Part shown: piece after piece, positions 52,201 to 59,241 of the stretch
Position numbering within the stretch: position 1 is the first letter of the stretch
How the letters are laid out: every line of letters begins with the position of its first letter
Source of the DNA: Streptomyces sp. Root431
Lineage (GTDB): Bacteria; Actinomycetota; Actinomycetes; Streptomycetales; Streptomycetaceae
DNA length: 64,000 bases
Assembly: GCF_001426585.1 (NCBI RefSeq)
Contig: NZ_LMEI01000011.1
Coordinates: 308,240-372,239, forward strand
Direction: 5' to 3'
Notes under the pieces: model-generated
Databases searched by the model: none
What the model was told of the DNA's origin: nothing
What the model saw: only the letters and a program-made list of their open reading frames with translations
Made by a program: the position numbers and the translations under genes

Positions 52201-52571
52201 AGCTCTGCCTCGACCGGGTCCATCAGGCGGTGCAGGAGTTCCTGGGGCAGCTCGACGGGCGGTGGGTTGGCCCGTACGGATTGTGGGACGAAGACGTCGC
52301 GGAGGTGGACGACGGGGTGTTCGTCCTGTTCCTGGAGAGGGGTGAGGACTTCGAGGTCCAGGCGGCCGTACCGCTGGCGTACGCGGGCGGCGTACTGCGC
52401 GCGGGCCGTCTCGATCTCCGGCGCCCCTGCCGGAGCCGGCTGGTGTGCGGCGACGAACGTGACGTCTCCTTGGACGCCCTGGATGAGGGTGATGGGGCCC
52501 TGGCTCGTCGCTCCCGCCGCCGACTGGGCGGCCGACCCGGAACTCTTCCAGCGCCTGAAGAACCACCTCAC
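49194..52571 (-). CDS. NACHT STAND NTPase with C-terminal HEAT-like repeats
   Basis: NLR-like signalling ATPase of 1125 residues. Residues 26-40 carry the short motif PITLIQGVQGDVTFV. A linker leads to the NACHT domain: Walker A GHPGSGKST (167-175), Walker B IVIFDGLDE (252-260), sensor VRIVVTSRGYGY (284-295). Winged-helix and superhelical parts follow to about 600. From about 650 to the end there are about a dozen HEAT-like units, each with a V-R-x-x-A-[LV]-x-x-L pattern, suited to sensing a ligand. STAND proteins of this layout act in bacterial defence by oligomerising on detection of phage or other danger. GTG at 52571 overlaps the stop of the upstream membrane-protein gene (GTGA), so the two are coupled. 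Confidence 0.93.
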   Translation of the reverse strand: MRWFFRRWKSSGSAAQSAAGATSQGPITLIQGVQGDVTFVAAHQPAPAGAPEIETARAQYAARVRQRYGRLDLEVLTPLQEQDEHPVVHLRDVFVPQSVRANPPPVELPQELLHRLMDPVEAELLDLPPGIDRETVERVRRAYQERPPQDVLDVLTAPEHDRVVILGHPGSGKSTLARYLALALTAPEPQQGLEALHGRLPLIVELRNYAQAAWRDRSFEDFLAHLHATEGLGLPPDMVATFLDGRGPYSSIVIFDGLDELFERDIRDVVARRIAGFAARHPRVRIVVTSRGYGYQRTVLDGAGFTNFMLQDLDREQIGTFAERWFALAHPEDHDQARKLTERVTSAVDASPSVRELAGNPLILTILAIIGRRRELPRDRRTVYEHAVDVLVEHWDPSKYLKDRQVEEHLPYLGAEDKRELLCLIARQMQEGHGGISGNHIAGPDLIKSFEEYLKDHYLLPPDRAATAARVMLDQFRHRNFILSRFGGEIYGFVHRTFLEYLTATDLAHRFNYRREISEEDLQELFAAKVHDPAWHEVLLLLVGLLHERFVAGVIDRLLAPRDIRVPLQRGDKAFVEVAFVARSLAEVRRLGALAPQSVAMVREVIRLLTLAEALGVTSFNPWQNAASLGTSFAALGRRWDGRDAYLSWQPAWHDRKKTRHHRYLPVNSPDHLAMDIALFLSGGEETSRTDDLVDLATRSASPVVRIAAVRHLLSHLGDDPAAWDCVRRRLREEESPTVRVEILEHTRNVRRGDAQTRTFLALDRLAHDDDAEVRCAAVDSLPHQSLDVHDVRAGLDSALRDPAPHVRYRTVHWLVRNREDTAAASAALRTALADEDPGTRAAALDAVDEVVGRDPGVRGLLFDRVWNEENPQVTAAGVRALRHVRADDPTVRRLLHGLCGHEESEVRTAALGCLADRGDTGGESFDLIVERMRNDDIDAVRGAAVGALGRRLTIDEPGVRDLLLERVACDPSADVQLRALRYLSDCADGEARDALRYRAEHDADDLVRWTACHLLLAGYDDDPEAVRQVLGRAAEDDHVSVRAGALRELGRRRGDKPDVLDLARDRLERDPDPEVRRDALRILADARRDDPELLALLRHQAETATGEIRTFAERLLSVLAPHPT

Positions 52572-52987
52572 GGCGTCGGCCTCGGCGGCTCGATGCGTAC
52601 CGAGCCGTCCACCCCGTCGATCTGGTGCACGTCCCCCGCCGTACGCGCCCCGTGGGCAGACTGTGTTCCGCCGGCGCTCTCGCCATCCGCGGGTGGGATG
52701 GTGGGCGGGGTGCTCGCCGTGCCTCCCCCTCCCGTGATGACCACGTCACCCGTGACGTTCCGGACCTGGTGCAGTGAGCCGCCGGTCACCGCGTGGTCCG
52801 CCGACTGGGCGGGGCCACGGGAGACGAAGCCCGCCAGGGCCAGGGCGAAGCCCGCAACCGTGAAGAACAGGCTGAGGACGCTGCTCCACTTGTCGGCCTC
52901 GTCGAGGCCCTGGAGGGCGAGGAAGGCCGCCAGGCCCGCCAGGGCCAGGAGTGCGCCAACGGCCGTGAGCAGTACGCGTTTTGTCAC
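52568..52987 (-). CDS. Two-helix membrane protein paired with the NACHT protein
   Basis: Small protein of 139 residues from a GTG at 52987. Two membrane helices (about 5-27 and 36-55), a short positive loop, then a flexible Gly/Pro/Ser tail that carries two copies of a short beta motif: SLHQVRNVTGDVVIT (71-85) and DVHQIDGVDGSVRIE (119-133). The NACHT N-terminus holds a related one. I do not recognise the protein. A membrane effector (pore former) triggered by motif pairing with the NACHT protein is a plausible reading; a membrane anchor or negative regulator are alternatives. It is coupled to the NACHT gene by a GTGA overlap. Confidence 0.82.
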   Translation of the reverse strand: MTKRVLLTAVGALLALAGLAAFLALQGLDEADKWSSVLSLFFTVAGFALALAGFVSRGPAQSADHAVTGGSLHQVRNVTGDVVITGGGGTASTPPTIPPADGESAGGTQSAHGARTAGDVHQIDGVDGSVRIEPPRPTP

Positions 52988-53018
52988 TCCGTCATCTTGC
53001 CCCGGCGGCGCCTTCGTC

Positions 53019-53116
53019 GTCAGCCGACCGGCGTCGGCTGACCCGCGTCAGCCGACCCGGGTCAGCCCTCCGTCGTCAGCCCTCCGCCGTCAGCCGACCG
53101 GCGTCAGCCGACCGCC
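53019..53116. repeat. Seven tandem 14-bp repeats before the NACHT operon
   Basis: Unit GTCAGCCGACCGGC with starts at 53019, 53033, 53047, 53061, 53075, 53089 and 53103. Unit 2 reads GTCGGCTGACCCGC, the inverse of its neighbour, so 53019-53042 is a perfect hairpin (ten-base arms, loop CGGC). Units 4 and 5 share GTCAGCCCTCCG. The last unit runs into the stop codon of the FAD dehydrogenase gene. Could be operator iterons or a terminator. Confidence 0.88.
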
Positions 53117-54759
53117 TGTGCCGCCGCCCTTCCCGCCGCCCTTCCCGAGAAGATGCAGCCGCCGAGGAACGTGCCTTCGAGGGAGCGGTAGCCGTGGACG
53201 CCGCCGCCGCCGAAGCCGGCGGCCTCGCCCGCCGCGTACAGGCCCTCCAGGGGTTCGCCGCTCTCCGTGAGCACGCGGGAGGAGAGGTCCGTCTCCAGGC
53301 CGCCGAGGGACTTGCGGGTGAGGATGTTGAGGCGGACGGCGATGAGGGGGCCGGCCTTGGGGTCGAGGATGCGGTGCGGGGCGGCCGTGCGGATGAGCTT
53401 GTCGCCGAGGTACTTGCGGGCGCCGCGGATCGCCGTGACCTGGAGGTCCTTGGTGAAGGGGTTGGCGATCTCGCGGTCGCGGGCGGTGATCTCCCGGCGG
53501 AGGGCCGCCTCGTCGATGAGCGGCTCGTCGGTGAGCGCGTTCATGCCGCGGACGAGGGCGGAGAGGTCGTCCTCGACGACGAAGTCGACGCCCTTGTCCA
53601 TGAAGGCCTGGACGGGTCCCGGGACGTCGGCGCGGGCGCGGCCGATCACGTCGCGGATCGACTTGCCGGTCAGGTCGGGGTTCTGTTCGGAGCCGGAGAG
53701 GGCGAACTCCTTGCCGATGATCCGCTTGTCGAGGACGAACCAGGTGTGGTCGTGTCCGGTCCGCATGATGTGTTCGAGCGTGCCGAGGGTGTCGAAGCCA
53801 GGGAAGAGGGGAACGGGCAGCCGCTTGCCGGTGGCGTCCAGCCAGAGAGAGGAGGGGCCGGGCAGGATGCGGATGCCGTGCCGGGCCCAGATGGGGTTCC
53901 AGTTCTCGATGCCCTCGGTGTAGTGCCACATCCGGTCGCGGTTGATGTGGTGGGCGCCGGCCTTCTCGGCGACGCCGAGCATGAGGCCGTCGACGTGGGA
54001 GGGGACGCCCGAGAGCATGCGGGCGGGCGGGGTGCCGAGCCGCTCCGGCCACTGCTCGCGTACGAGGTCGTGGTTGCCGCCGATGCCGCCGGAGGTGACG
54101 ATCACCGCCTGGGCGCGGAGCTCGAAGGTGCCGGTGGTCGTGCGGCTGCTGGCCGTGCCCCGGTCGGCGGTGGAGGGCTCCAGGATCTCGCCGGTGACGG
54201 TGTCGACCGCGCCGGCGGTGCGGCCGAGGGCGGTGACGCGGTGGCGGAAGCGGAGCTGGACGAGGCCGCGGGCGACGCCCTCGCGGACCCGCTGCTCGAA
54301 GGGGGCGACGAGCCCGGGACCGGTACCCCAGGTGATGTGGAAGCGGGGTACGGAGTTCCCGTGGCCGTTGGCGTCGTAGCCGCCTCGCTCGGCCCAGCCG
54401 ACGACGGGGAAGAACCGCACCCCGCGCGCGTGGAGCCAGGAGCGCTTCTCGCCGGCGGCGAAGTCCACGTACGCCTCGGCCCACTTCTTCGGCCAGTGGT
54501 CCTCGGTCCGGTCGAAGCCGGCCGTGCCGTACCAGTCCTGGAGGGCGAGGGCGTGGCTGTCCTTGACGCGCATCCGGCGCTGCTCGGGCGAGTCGACGAG
54601 GAAGAGGCCGCCGAAGGACCAGTGGGCCTGGCCGCCGAGGGACTGCTCGGGCTCCTGGTCGAGGAGGATCACGGTGCGGCCGGCTTCGACCAGCTCGGCG
54701 GTGGCGACGAGCCCGGCGAGGCCGGCCCCGATCACGATCACATCAGCGTCGTAGGACAT
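53104..54759 (-). CDS. FAD-binding dehydrogenase (KstD-like)
   Basis: Flavoprotein of 551 residues in the succinate dehydrogenase/3-ketosteroid dehydrogenase superfamily. N-terminal FAD fingerprint VIVIGAGLAGLVATAELVEAG, then GGQAHWSFGGLFLVDSPEQRR, a substrate-side domain, and a C-terminal FAD motif GLYAAGEAAGFGGGGVHGYRS. The ATG at 54759 is chosen (ATG at 54768 is in frame); both lack a clear ribosome site. Oriented away from a TetR gene and near a hydroxysteroid-dehydrogenase-like SDR, which makes steroid or terpenoid oxidation a reasonable but unproven guess. Confidence 0.9.
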   Translation of the reverse strand: MSYDADVIVIGAGLAGLVATAELVEAGRTVILLDQEPEQSLGGQAHWSFGGLFLVDSPEQRRMRVKDSHALALQDWYGTAGFDRTEDHWPKKWAEAYVDFAAGEKRSWLHARGVRFFPVVGWAERGGYDANGHGNSVPRFHITWGTGPGLVAPFEQRVREGVARGLVQLRFRHRVTALGRTAGAVDTVTGEILEPSTADRGTASSRTTTGTFELRAQAVIVTSGGIGGNHDLVREQWPERLGTPPARMLSGVPSHVDGLMLGVAEKAGAHHINRDRMWHYTEGIENWNPIWARHGIRILPGPSSLWLDATGKRLPVPLFPGFDTLGTLEHIMRTGHDHTWFVLDKRIIGKEFALSGSEQNPDLTGKSIRDVIGRARADVPGPVQAFMDKGVDFVVEDDLSALVRGMNALTDEPLIDEAALRREITARDREIANPFTKDLQVTAIRGARKYLGDKLIRTAAPHRILDPKAGPLIAVRLNILTRKSLGGLETDLSSRVLTESGEPLEGLYAAGEAAGFGGGGVHGYRSLEGTFLGGCIFSGRAAGRAAAQAVG

Positions 54760-54772
54760 GGATCGCATCTTG

Positions 54773-54788
54773 GATACACGGATGTATC
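54773..54788. promoter_or_regulatory. Palindrome GATACA-CGGA-TGTATC before the FAD gene
   Basis: Perfect six-base arms, 14 bases from the FAD-dehydrogenase ATG at 54759, likely in its core promoter; a candidate TetR-type operator. Confidence 0.6.
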
Positions 54789-54820
54789 GAGTCAACTGTT
54801 TCGCCGCTCCTGTCTCGTCG

Positions 54821-54900
54821 CCCTGCCCTCCTGTCTCCTTCGCCCCCGCCCCTCTTGTCTCCTCTCCCCCGCCCCTCCCGTCCCTTCGTCCCCGCCCCTC
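54821..54900. repeat. Tandem 23-bp pyrimidine-rich repeats
   Basis: CCCCGCCCCTC recurs exactly at 54844, 54867 and 54890 (23 bases apart), with a related unit CCCTGCCCTCCTGTCTCC at 54821. The whole stretch is nearly purine-free on the plus strand. It fills the divergent promoter region between the FAD gene and the TetR gene. Confidence 0.8.
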
Positions 54901-54908
54901 CCGTTTTC

Positions 54909-54923
54909 TAATGTCGAGCATTA
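54909..54923. promoter_or_regulatory. Operator over the TetR gene promoter
   Basis: Inverted repeat TAATG-TCGAG-CATTA ending on the -10-like TAATAT (54922-54927). The -10 is seven bases before the ATG at 54934, so the message is probably leaderless and autoregulated. Confidence 0.6.
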
Positions 54924-54933
54924 ATATGTTCGT

Positions 54934-55563
54934 ATGGCACGGACGTCGGGACCCGAGACCCGGGAGAAACTGATCCGCGCGGCGGAGGAGCTCTTCGCCG
55001 CCCGAGGCGTCGACGGCGCGCAGCTGCGGGACGTCGTGGCCCTGGCCGGGCAGGCGAACCCCTCCGCGGTGCAGTACCACTTCGGCTCGCGCGGCGGCCT
55101 GCTCGACGCGGTCATGGCCGGTCGCCAGGCCCGTACGCGCCAGGTGCTCGCTCCCCTGCTCGACGCGGCCGGCGACGACCTGAAGGAGCTCGTCGCCGCC
55201 CTCGTCACGGCCGAGGCGAGCGAGCTGCGCACCGACAGGGGCCGCCGCTGCCTGCGGATCTCCGCGCAGCTCAGCCACGAGAGCGGGATCCGCACCCGCA
55301 CCCCGCACCCCACGCTCGACGGCACCGTCTACTGGCACCTCATCGAGCGGCTCGCGGACCGGCTCGCCGCCTCGGGACTGCCCGAGCCCCTGCTCCTGGA
55401 GCGCCTCGACCTGGCGCTGACCGTGGTGGGCGCCGCCATGGCCGACCGGGCCCGGCAGTACCTCGACGGCACCGAGCCCCTCACCGGCGAGGAGCTCTTC
55501 CTCGCCGACCTGGTCGAGACGACCACCGCGCTTCTCCGGGCCGCACAGCCCCGGAGCGTCTGA
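54934..55563 (+). CDS. TetR/AcrR-family regulator
   Basis: Repressor of 209 residues. Helix-turn-helix LRDVVALAGQANPSAVQYHFG near 31-51 (recognition part SAVQYHFGSRGGLL), preceded by RAAEELFAARG; the rest is a helical ligand-binding domain. ATG at 54934 appears leaderless. Divergent from the FAD-dehydrogenase gene and 31 bases ahead of the SDR gene, so it likely controls both. The inducer is unknown; a steroid-like compound fits the neighbours. Confidence 0.9.
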   Translation: MARTSGPETREKLIRAAEELFAARGVDGAQLRDVVALAGQANPSAVQYHFGSRGGLLDAVMAGRQARTRQVLAPLLDAAGDDLKELVAALVTAEASELRTDRGRRCLRISAQLSHESGIRTRTPHPTLDGTVYWHLIERLADRLAASGLPEPLLLERLDLALTVVGAAMADRARQYLDGTEPLTGEELFLADLVETTTALLRAAQPRSV

Positions 55564-55594
55564 AAGACCCCGAAGACCCCGAAGGGATCCCCAC

Positions 55595-56359
55595 ATGAAC
55601 GACCTCACCGGCAAGACCGTGCTCATCACCGGCGGTGCCCGCGGCCTGGGCGCCGAGGCCGCCCGGCAGGCCGTGGCCGCCGGAGCCAACGTCGTCGTCA
55701 CCGACGTCCTGGACGAGGACGGCAAGGCGACCGCCGAGGCGCTCGGCGACCGGGCGCGCTTCTTCCACCACGACGTGACCTCCGAGGAGGGCTGGGCGGC
55801 GGCCGTCGCCTTCGCCGTGGCGGAGTTCGGCGGGCTGCACGGCCTGGTGAACAACGCGGGCATCTCGACCGGCGCCTTCCTGGAGACCGAGTCCGTCGAG
55901 CACTTCCGCAAGGTCCTCGACATCAACCTGACCGGCGTCTTCATCGGCATGAAGGCCGCCATACCCGCGATGAAGGAGGCCGGCGGCGGCTCGATCGTCA
56001 ACATCTCCTCGGCCGCCGGCCTGATGGGCCTGGCCCTGACCGCGGGCTACGGCGCCTCCAAGTGGGGCGTGCGCGGGCTGACGAAGATCGGCGCGGTGGA
56101 GCTCGGCACGGCGAAGATCCGCGTCAACTCCGTCCACCCGGGCATGACGTACACCCCGATGACGGCCTCGGTCGGCATCGAGCGCGGCGAGGGCAAGTAC
56201 CCGAACACGCCCATGGGCCGGGTCGGCGAGGCCGACGAGATCGCGGGCGCGGTCGTCTTCCTGCTGTCGGACTCCGCCTCGTACGTGACCGGCGCGGAGC
56301 TCGCGGTGGACGGCGGCTGGACCACCGGTCCGACGGTCAAGTACGTCATGGGGCAGTGA
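55595..56359 (+). CDS. Short-chain dehydrogenase, 3-alpha/20-beta-hydroxysteroid-dehydrogenase-like
   Basis: NAD(P)-dependent oxidoreductase of 254 residues. Cofactor motif TGGARGLG (12-19), NNAG (86-89), catalytic Ser near 139, Tyr152 and Lys156 in YGASK. From memory it is closely similar along the whole chain to the Streptomyces 3-alpha,20-beta-hydroxysteroid dehydrogenase, including LETESVEHFRKVLDINLTG (19 residues) and the end TTGPTVKYVMGQ. Asp37 (VVTDVLD) points to NAD rather than NADP. Cytosolic. ATG at 55595 follows GAAGGGA. Probably in an operon with the TetR gene. Confidence 0.93.
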   Translation: MNDLTGKTVLITGGARGLGAEAARQAVAAGANVVVTDVLDEDGKATAEALGDRARFFHHDVTSEEGWAAAVAFAVAEFGGLHGLVNNAGISTGAFLETESVEHFRKVLDINLTGVFIGMKAAIPAMKEAGGGSIVNISSAAGLMGLALTAGYGASKWGVRGLTKIGAVELGTAKIRVNSVHPGMTYTPMTASVGIERGEGKYPNTPMGRVGEADEIAGAVVFLLSDSASYVTGAELAVDGGWTTGPTVKYVMGQ

Positions 56360-56387
56360 TCACGGCCGTCCTGCTTGGATGGCGGCC

Positions 56388-56900
56388 ATGAGCGCTGAAG
56401 AGATCCACGACGTCGTCGACGAACACGACCGGGTGATCGGCCGGGCCCCGCGCGCCGAGGTGTACGCGCGGGGCCTGATCCATCGGTGCGTCTTCGTCCG
56501 GGTCAGGGACGCCGAGGGCCGGACCTTCGTCCACCGCAGGACGCCGGACAAGCTGCTGTTCCCCTCCCGGTACGACATGTTCGTCGGCGGGGTCGTCGCG
56601 GCGGGCGAGTCCTACGACGAGGCCGCCCTCCGCGAGGCCGAGGAGGAGCTGGGGGTCTCCGGACTGCCCCGGCCCGAGCCGGTCTTGAAGTTCCTGTACG
56701 ACTCCGGGGGCGTCGCCGGGAAGTGGTGGTCGACGGTGTACGACGTGCGGTGCGAGCTGCCGGTGGACCCGCAGGTGGAGGAGGTCGCCTGGCACGCCTT
56801 CCTGACGGACGAGGAGTTCGCCGCGCGGCTCGGCGAATGGCCGTGGGTGCCCGACGGCCTGGCCGCGTACGAGCGACTGAGGGCGCACGGGAGCTGGTGA
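56388..56900 (+). CDS. NUDIX hydrolase
   Basis: Hydrolase of nucleoside diphosphates linked to another moiety, 170 residues. NUDIX box GGVVAAGESYDEAALREAEEELGV is at about 67-90 (core GX5EX7REUXEEXGU satisfied: REAEEELG). The N-terminus DEHDRVIGRAPRAEVYARGLIHR resembles isopentenyl-diphosphate-isomerase-like NUDIX proteins. Start uncertain: ATGs at 56379 and 56388. Substrate unknown. Follows the SDR gene by 28 bases, perhaps within one message. Confidence 0.9.
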   Translation: MSAEEIHDVVDEHDRVIGRAPRAEVYARGLIHRCVFVRVRDAEGRTFVHRRTPDKLLFPSRYDMFVGGVVAAGESYDEAALREAEEELGVSGLPRPEPVLKFLYDSGGVAGKWWSTVYDVRCELPVDPQVEEVAWHAFLTDEEFAARLGEWPWVPDGLAAYERLRAHGSW

Positions 56901-56992
56901 CGTGAGCGGGTGACGGAGCCGGGGACGGGGCGGGCGACGGAGCGGGCGACGGGCATCGGGCGTGCCGAACATCTGGCCGTTAGGGTGCACGT

Positions 56993-57388
56993 GTGAGCGA
57001 TTTTGTGCAGAGCCTGCGGCTGTGGTTCGCGCCGCAGCGGATCCGGGACGAGGGGGAGACGCCGGACTACCGCTTCTCCCTGGCCAACGAGCGGACCTTC
57101 CTGGCCTGGATCCGGACCGCTCTGGCCCTGGTCGGCGGCGGCTTCGCCGTCGACCAGTTCCTGCCGGACCTGCGCTGGGGCGTCCGCGTCGGGCTTGCGC
57201 TCGCACTGCTCGCGGCCGGGGTGCTGTGCGCGCTGCGGGCGGTCAACCACTGGGTGCGCTGCGAGCGGGCGATGCGGCGCGGCGAGGACCTGCCGGCGTC
57301 GCGGTTCCCCGCGGTGCTGAGCCTCGCGGTGGCCGTGGTGGCGCTCGCGATGGTGGTCGTCGTGGTCTTCGGCTGGACCGGCCGGTGA
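56993..57388 (+). CDS. DUF202 (YidH-type) membrane protein
   Basis: Membrane protein of 131 residues with three helices. The DUF202 signature RFSLANERTFLAWIRTALAL is at about 27-46. The N-terminus (QSLRLWFAPQRIRDEGETPDY) is cytoplasmic. Function unknown. GTG at 56993. Directly followed by a second DUF202 gene, seven bases on, so the two may form a heteromer. Confidence 0.85.
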   Translation: MSDFVQSLRLWFAPQRIRDEGETPDYRFSLANERTFLAWIRTALALVGGGFAVDQFLPDLRWGVRVGLALALLAAGVLCALRAVNHWVRCERAMRRGEDLPASRFPAVLSLAVAVVALAMVVVVVFGWTGR

Positions 57389-57395
57389 CCGGGCG

Positions 57396-57734
57396 GTGAC
57401 GGAGGCCCGCGGCGCCGGTGCCGCCGACCCGGAGGCCCGTGACCCCGGGCTCCAGCCGGAGCGGACACGGCTCGCGTGGCGGCGTACGACCCTGTCGTGG
57501 ACGGTGGTGGCGGTCCTCGCCGTCAAGCTCGCGCTCCATGAGGACACCACGCCGGCGGGGCTCGCCGCGCTCGCGCTGTCGGCGCTCGTGTGGATCGGCT
57601 TCCTGGCCGTCGCCCACCGCCGGATCCACTCCCTGAGCACCGCACGGCCGCGCTCGCTCTCCCACCGGGGCGCGCTGCTCGCGGCGGGCTGCACGATCGC
57701 GCTGGCCGTCTTCGGGGCGGCGCTGATCTGGTGA
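57396..57734 (+). CDS. Second DUF202 membrane protein
   Basis: Membrane protein of 112 residues with three helices; the shorter signature LQPERTRLAWRRTTLSWTVV is at about 18-38. It is a partner of the preceding DUF202 gene, from which only seven bases separate it. GTG at 57396, weak ribosome site. Function unknown. Ends 51 bases from the convergent quinone-oxidoreductase gene. Confidence 0.83.
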   Translation: MTEARGAGAADPEARDPGLQPERTRLAWRRTTLSWTVVAVLAVKLALHEDTTPAGLAALALSALVWIGFLAVAHRRIHSLSTARPRSLSHRGALLAAGCTIALAVFGAALIW

Positions 57735-57785
57735 GGCGGCCCGCAGTGATGCCGGCCCGCCCGACCTTGAGATCGGCCCGCCCGT

Positions 57786-58715
57786 TCAGGGGACGGTGAC
57801 GACGACCTTGCCCTGCAGGCCGCCCTCGGCGTTGGCGCGCTGGGCCTCGGCCGCCTGCTCCAGGGGGAACGTCCTGGCCACCCGTACGGAGAGGACGCCC
57901 TCGTCGACCAGGTCGCCGACGGCCGCGAGGTCGGCGGCGTCGGGGCGGACCCAGAAGTAGCGGCCGCCGAGGGCGAGGACCTCGCCGTCGGCGATGGAGG
58001 CGAGACGGCCTCCCGGGGCGAGCAGGGCGGCGGAGAGCCGCAGGAACGGGCCGCCGAGCGTGTCGAGGACGGCGTCCACGCCCTGCGGGGCGAGGGCCCT
58101 GACCTGCTCGGCGAAGGTGGCCTCGTCGTAGCGGACGGGCTCGGCACCGAGCTCCGCGACCCGCTCCTGGCCCGCGTCCCGTGCCGCGCCGATGACCCGA
58201 CAGCCCATGTGGCGGGCGATCTGCACGGCCATCGAACCGACCCCGCCGGCCGCCGCGTGCACGAGGACGGTCTCGCCGGGGCGGACCGCGAGGGCGTAGT
58301 GGAGCGCCTGGTAGGCGGTGAGGCCGACGAGGGGCAGGGCGGCGGACTCCTCGAAGCCCAGGGTGCGCGGCTTGCGGGCGAGGGTGCGGATCGGCGCGGC
58401 GACCAGCTCGGCGAAGGTGCCGCGGGAGAGGAAGTCCTCGCGGACGTACCCCATGACCTCGTCGCCCACGGCGAACTCGGTGACGGAGAAGCCGGGCCGG
58501 ATGACGACACCGGAGACGTCCCAGCCGGGGACGACGGGGAAGACCGCGTCCAGGATGCCGTCGAGGTATCCGGCCTGCGCCTTCCAGTCGACCGGGTTGA
58601 CGGAGGCCGCCCGCACCTCGACCAGGACCGCGTCAGGTCCGATCTTGGGGTCGGGCAGCTCGCCGTACTCGAGGACCTCGGGACCGCCGTACCGGCTGTA
58701 ACTGATCGCCTTCAT
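57786..58715 (-). CDS. NADP-dependent quinone oxidoreductase (MDR family, zinc-free)
   Basis: Reductase of 309 residues in the medium-chain dehydrogenase superfamily. The N-terminal GroES-like domain (YSRYGGPEVLEYGELPDP) lacks zinc ligands; the Rossmann domain carries VHAAAGGVGSMAVQIARHMG near 135-155 (quoted: AAAGGVGSMAVQ). Typical of quinone or enoyl reductases of unknown substrate. ATG at 58715. It is divergent from the histidine-rich gene, with 138 bases between. Confidence 0.9.
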   Translation of the reverse strand: MKAISYSRYGGPEVLEYGELPDPKIGPDAVLVEVRAASVNPVDWKAQAGYLDGILDAVFPVVPGWDVSGVVIRPGFSVTEFAVGDEVMGYVREDFLSRGTFAELVAAPIRTLARKPRTLGFEESAALPLVGLTAYQALHYALAVRPGETVLVHAAAGGVGSMAVQIARHMGCRVIGAARDAGQERVAELGAEPVRYDEATFAEQVRALAPQGVDAVLDTLGGPFLRLSAALLAPGGRLASIADGEVLALGGRYFWVRPDAADLAAVGDLVDEGVLSVRVARTFPLEQAAEAQRANAEGGLQGKVVVTVP

Positions 58716-58853
58716 ACCCCGACCCTCGACGGGGCTCGGGGCTCTCGCAAGTCGGGATGGAGGGCATGATCACGGCAATCGTCATGAATCGTGACGAGAG
58801 GGATGCGGGGAACTAGCCTGGAAGGGTCAGCCACCCGTCGCGGAGGCCACGTC

Positions 58854-59150
58854 ATGACCGTTCTCCATCACGAGCACCCCACGCACGCGCATTCCCACAG
58901 TCCCTCGTGCGGGCACACCACCGTCCCCCACGGGGACCACGTCGACTACGCCCACAACGGGCACCTGCACCGCGAGCACTCCGGACACTGGGACGAGTGC
59001 GAGACCACCTCACATGTCCCGCACACCCACCCGGACCACACGCACGGGCCGGAGTGCGGACACACCGCCGTCGCGCACGGCGACCACGTCGACTACGCGC
59101 ACGACGGGCACCGGCACGCGCCGCACGGCAACCACTGGGACGAGCACTGA
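58854..59150 (+). CDS. Histidine-rich metal-binding protein with duplicated unit
   Basis: Small protein of 98 residues, about 28 of them His and three Cys. Two repeated units are seen: CGHTTVPHGDHVDYAHNGH (19-37) and CGHTAVAHGDHVDYAHDGH (68-86), each followed by HW-DE. Likely binds zinc, nickel or copper; it has no signal peptide, so a cytosolic buffer or chaperone is most likely. ATG at 58854 after CGGAGG. Followed at 59242 by a metallo-hydrolase gene. I know of Streptomyces proteins of this kind, but no assigned function. Confidence 0.85.
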   Translation: MTVLHHEHPTHAHSHSPSCGHTTVPHGDHVDYAHNGHLHREHSGHWDECETTSHVPHTHPDHTHGPECGHTAVAHGDHVDYAHDGHRHAPHGNHWDEH

Positions 59151-59241
59151 CACCGCCACCGACCCGGACGGCTTTCCCCCGGCTTCTGCCAACTGGCACT
59201 CTTCCCCTGTCCAGTTGAGCTCAGCACCGGGGGAACCCCTC

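Noticed and set aside
53019..53116. CRISPR array
   Set aside because: The 14-bp units are contiguous without spacers, and no cas gene is near.
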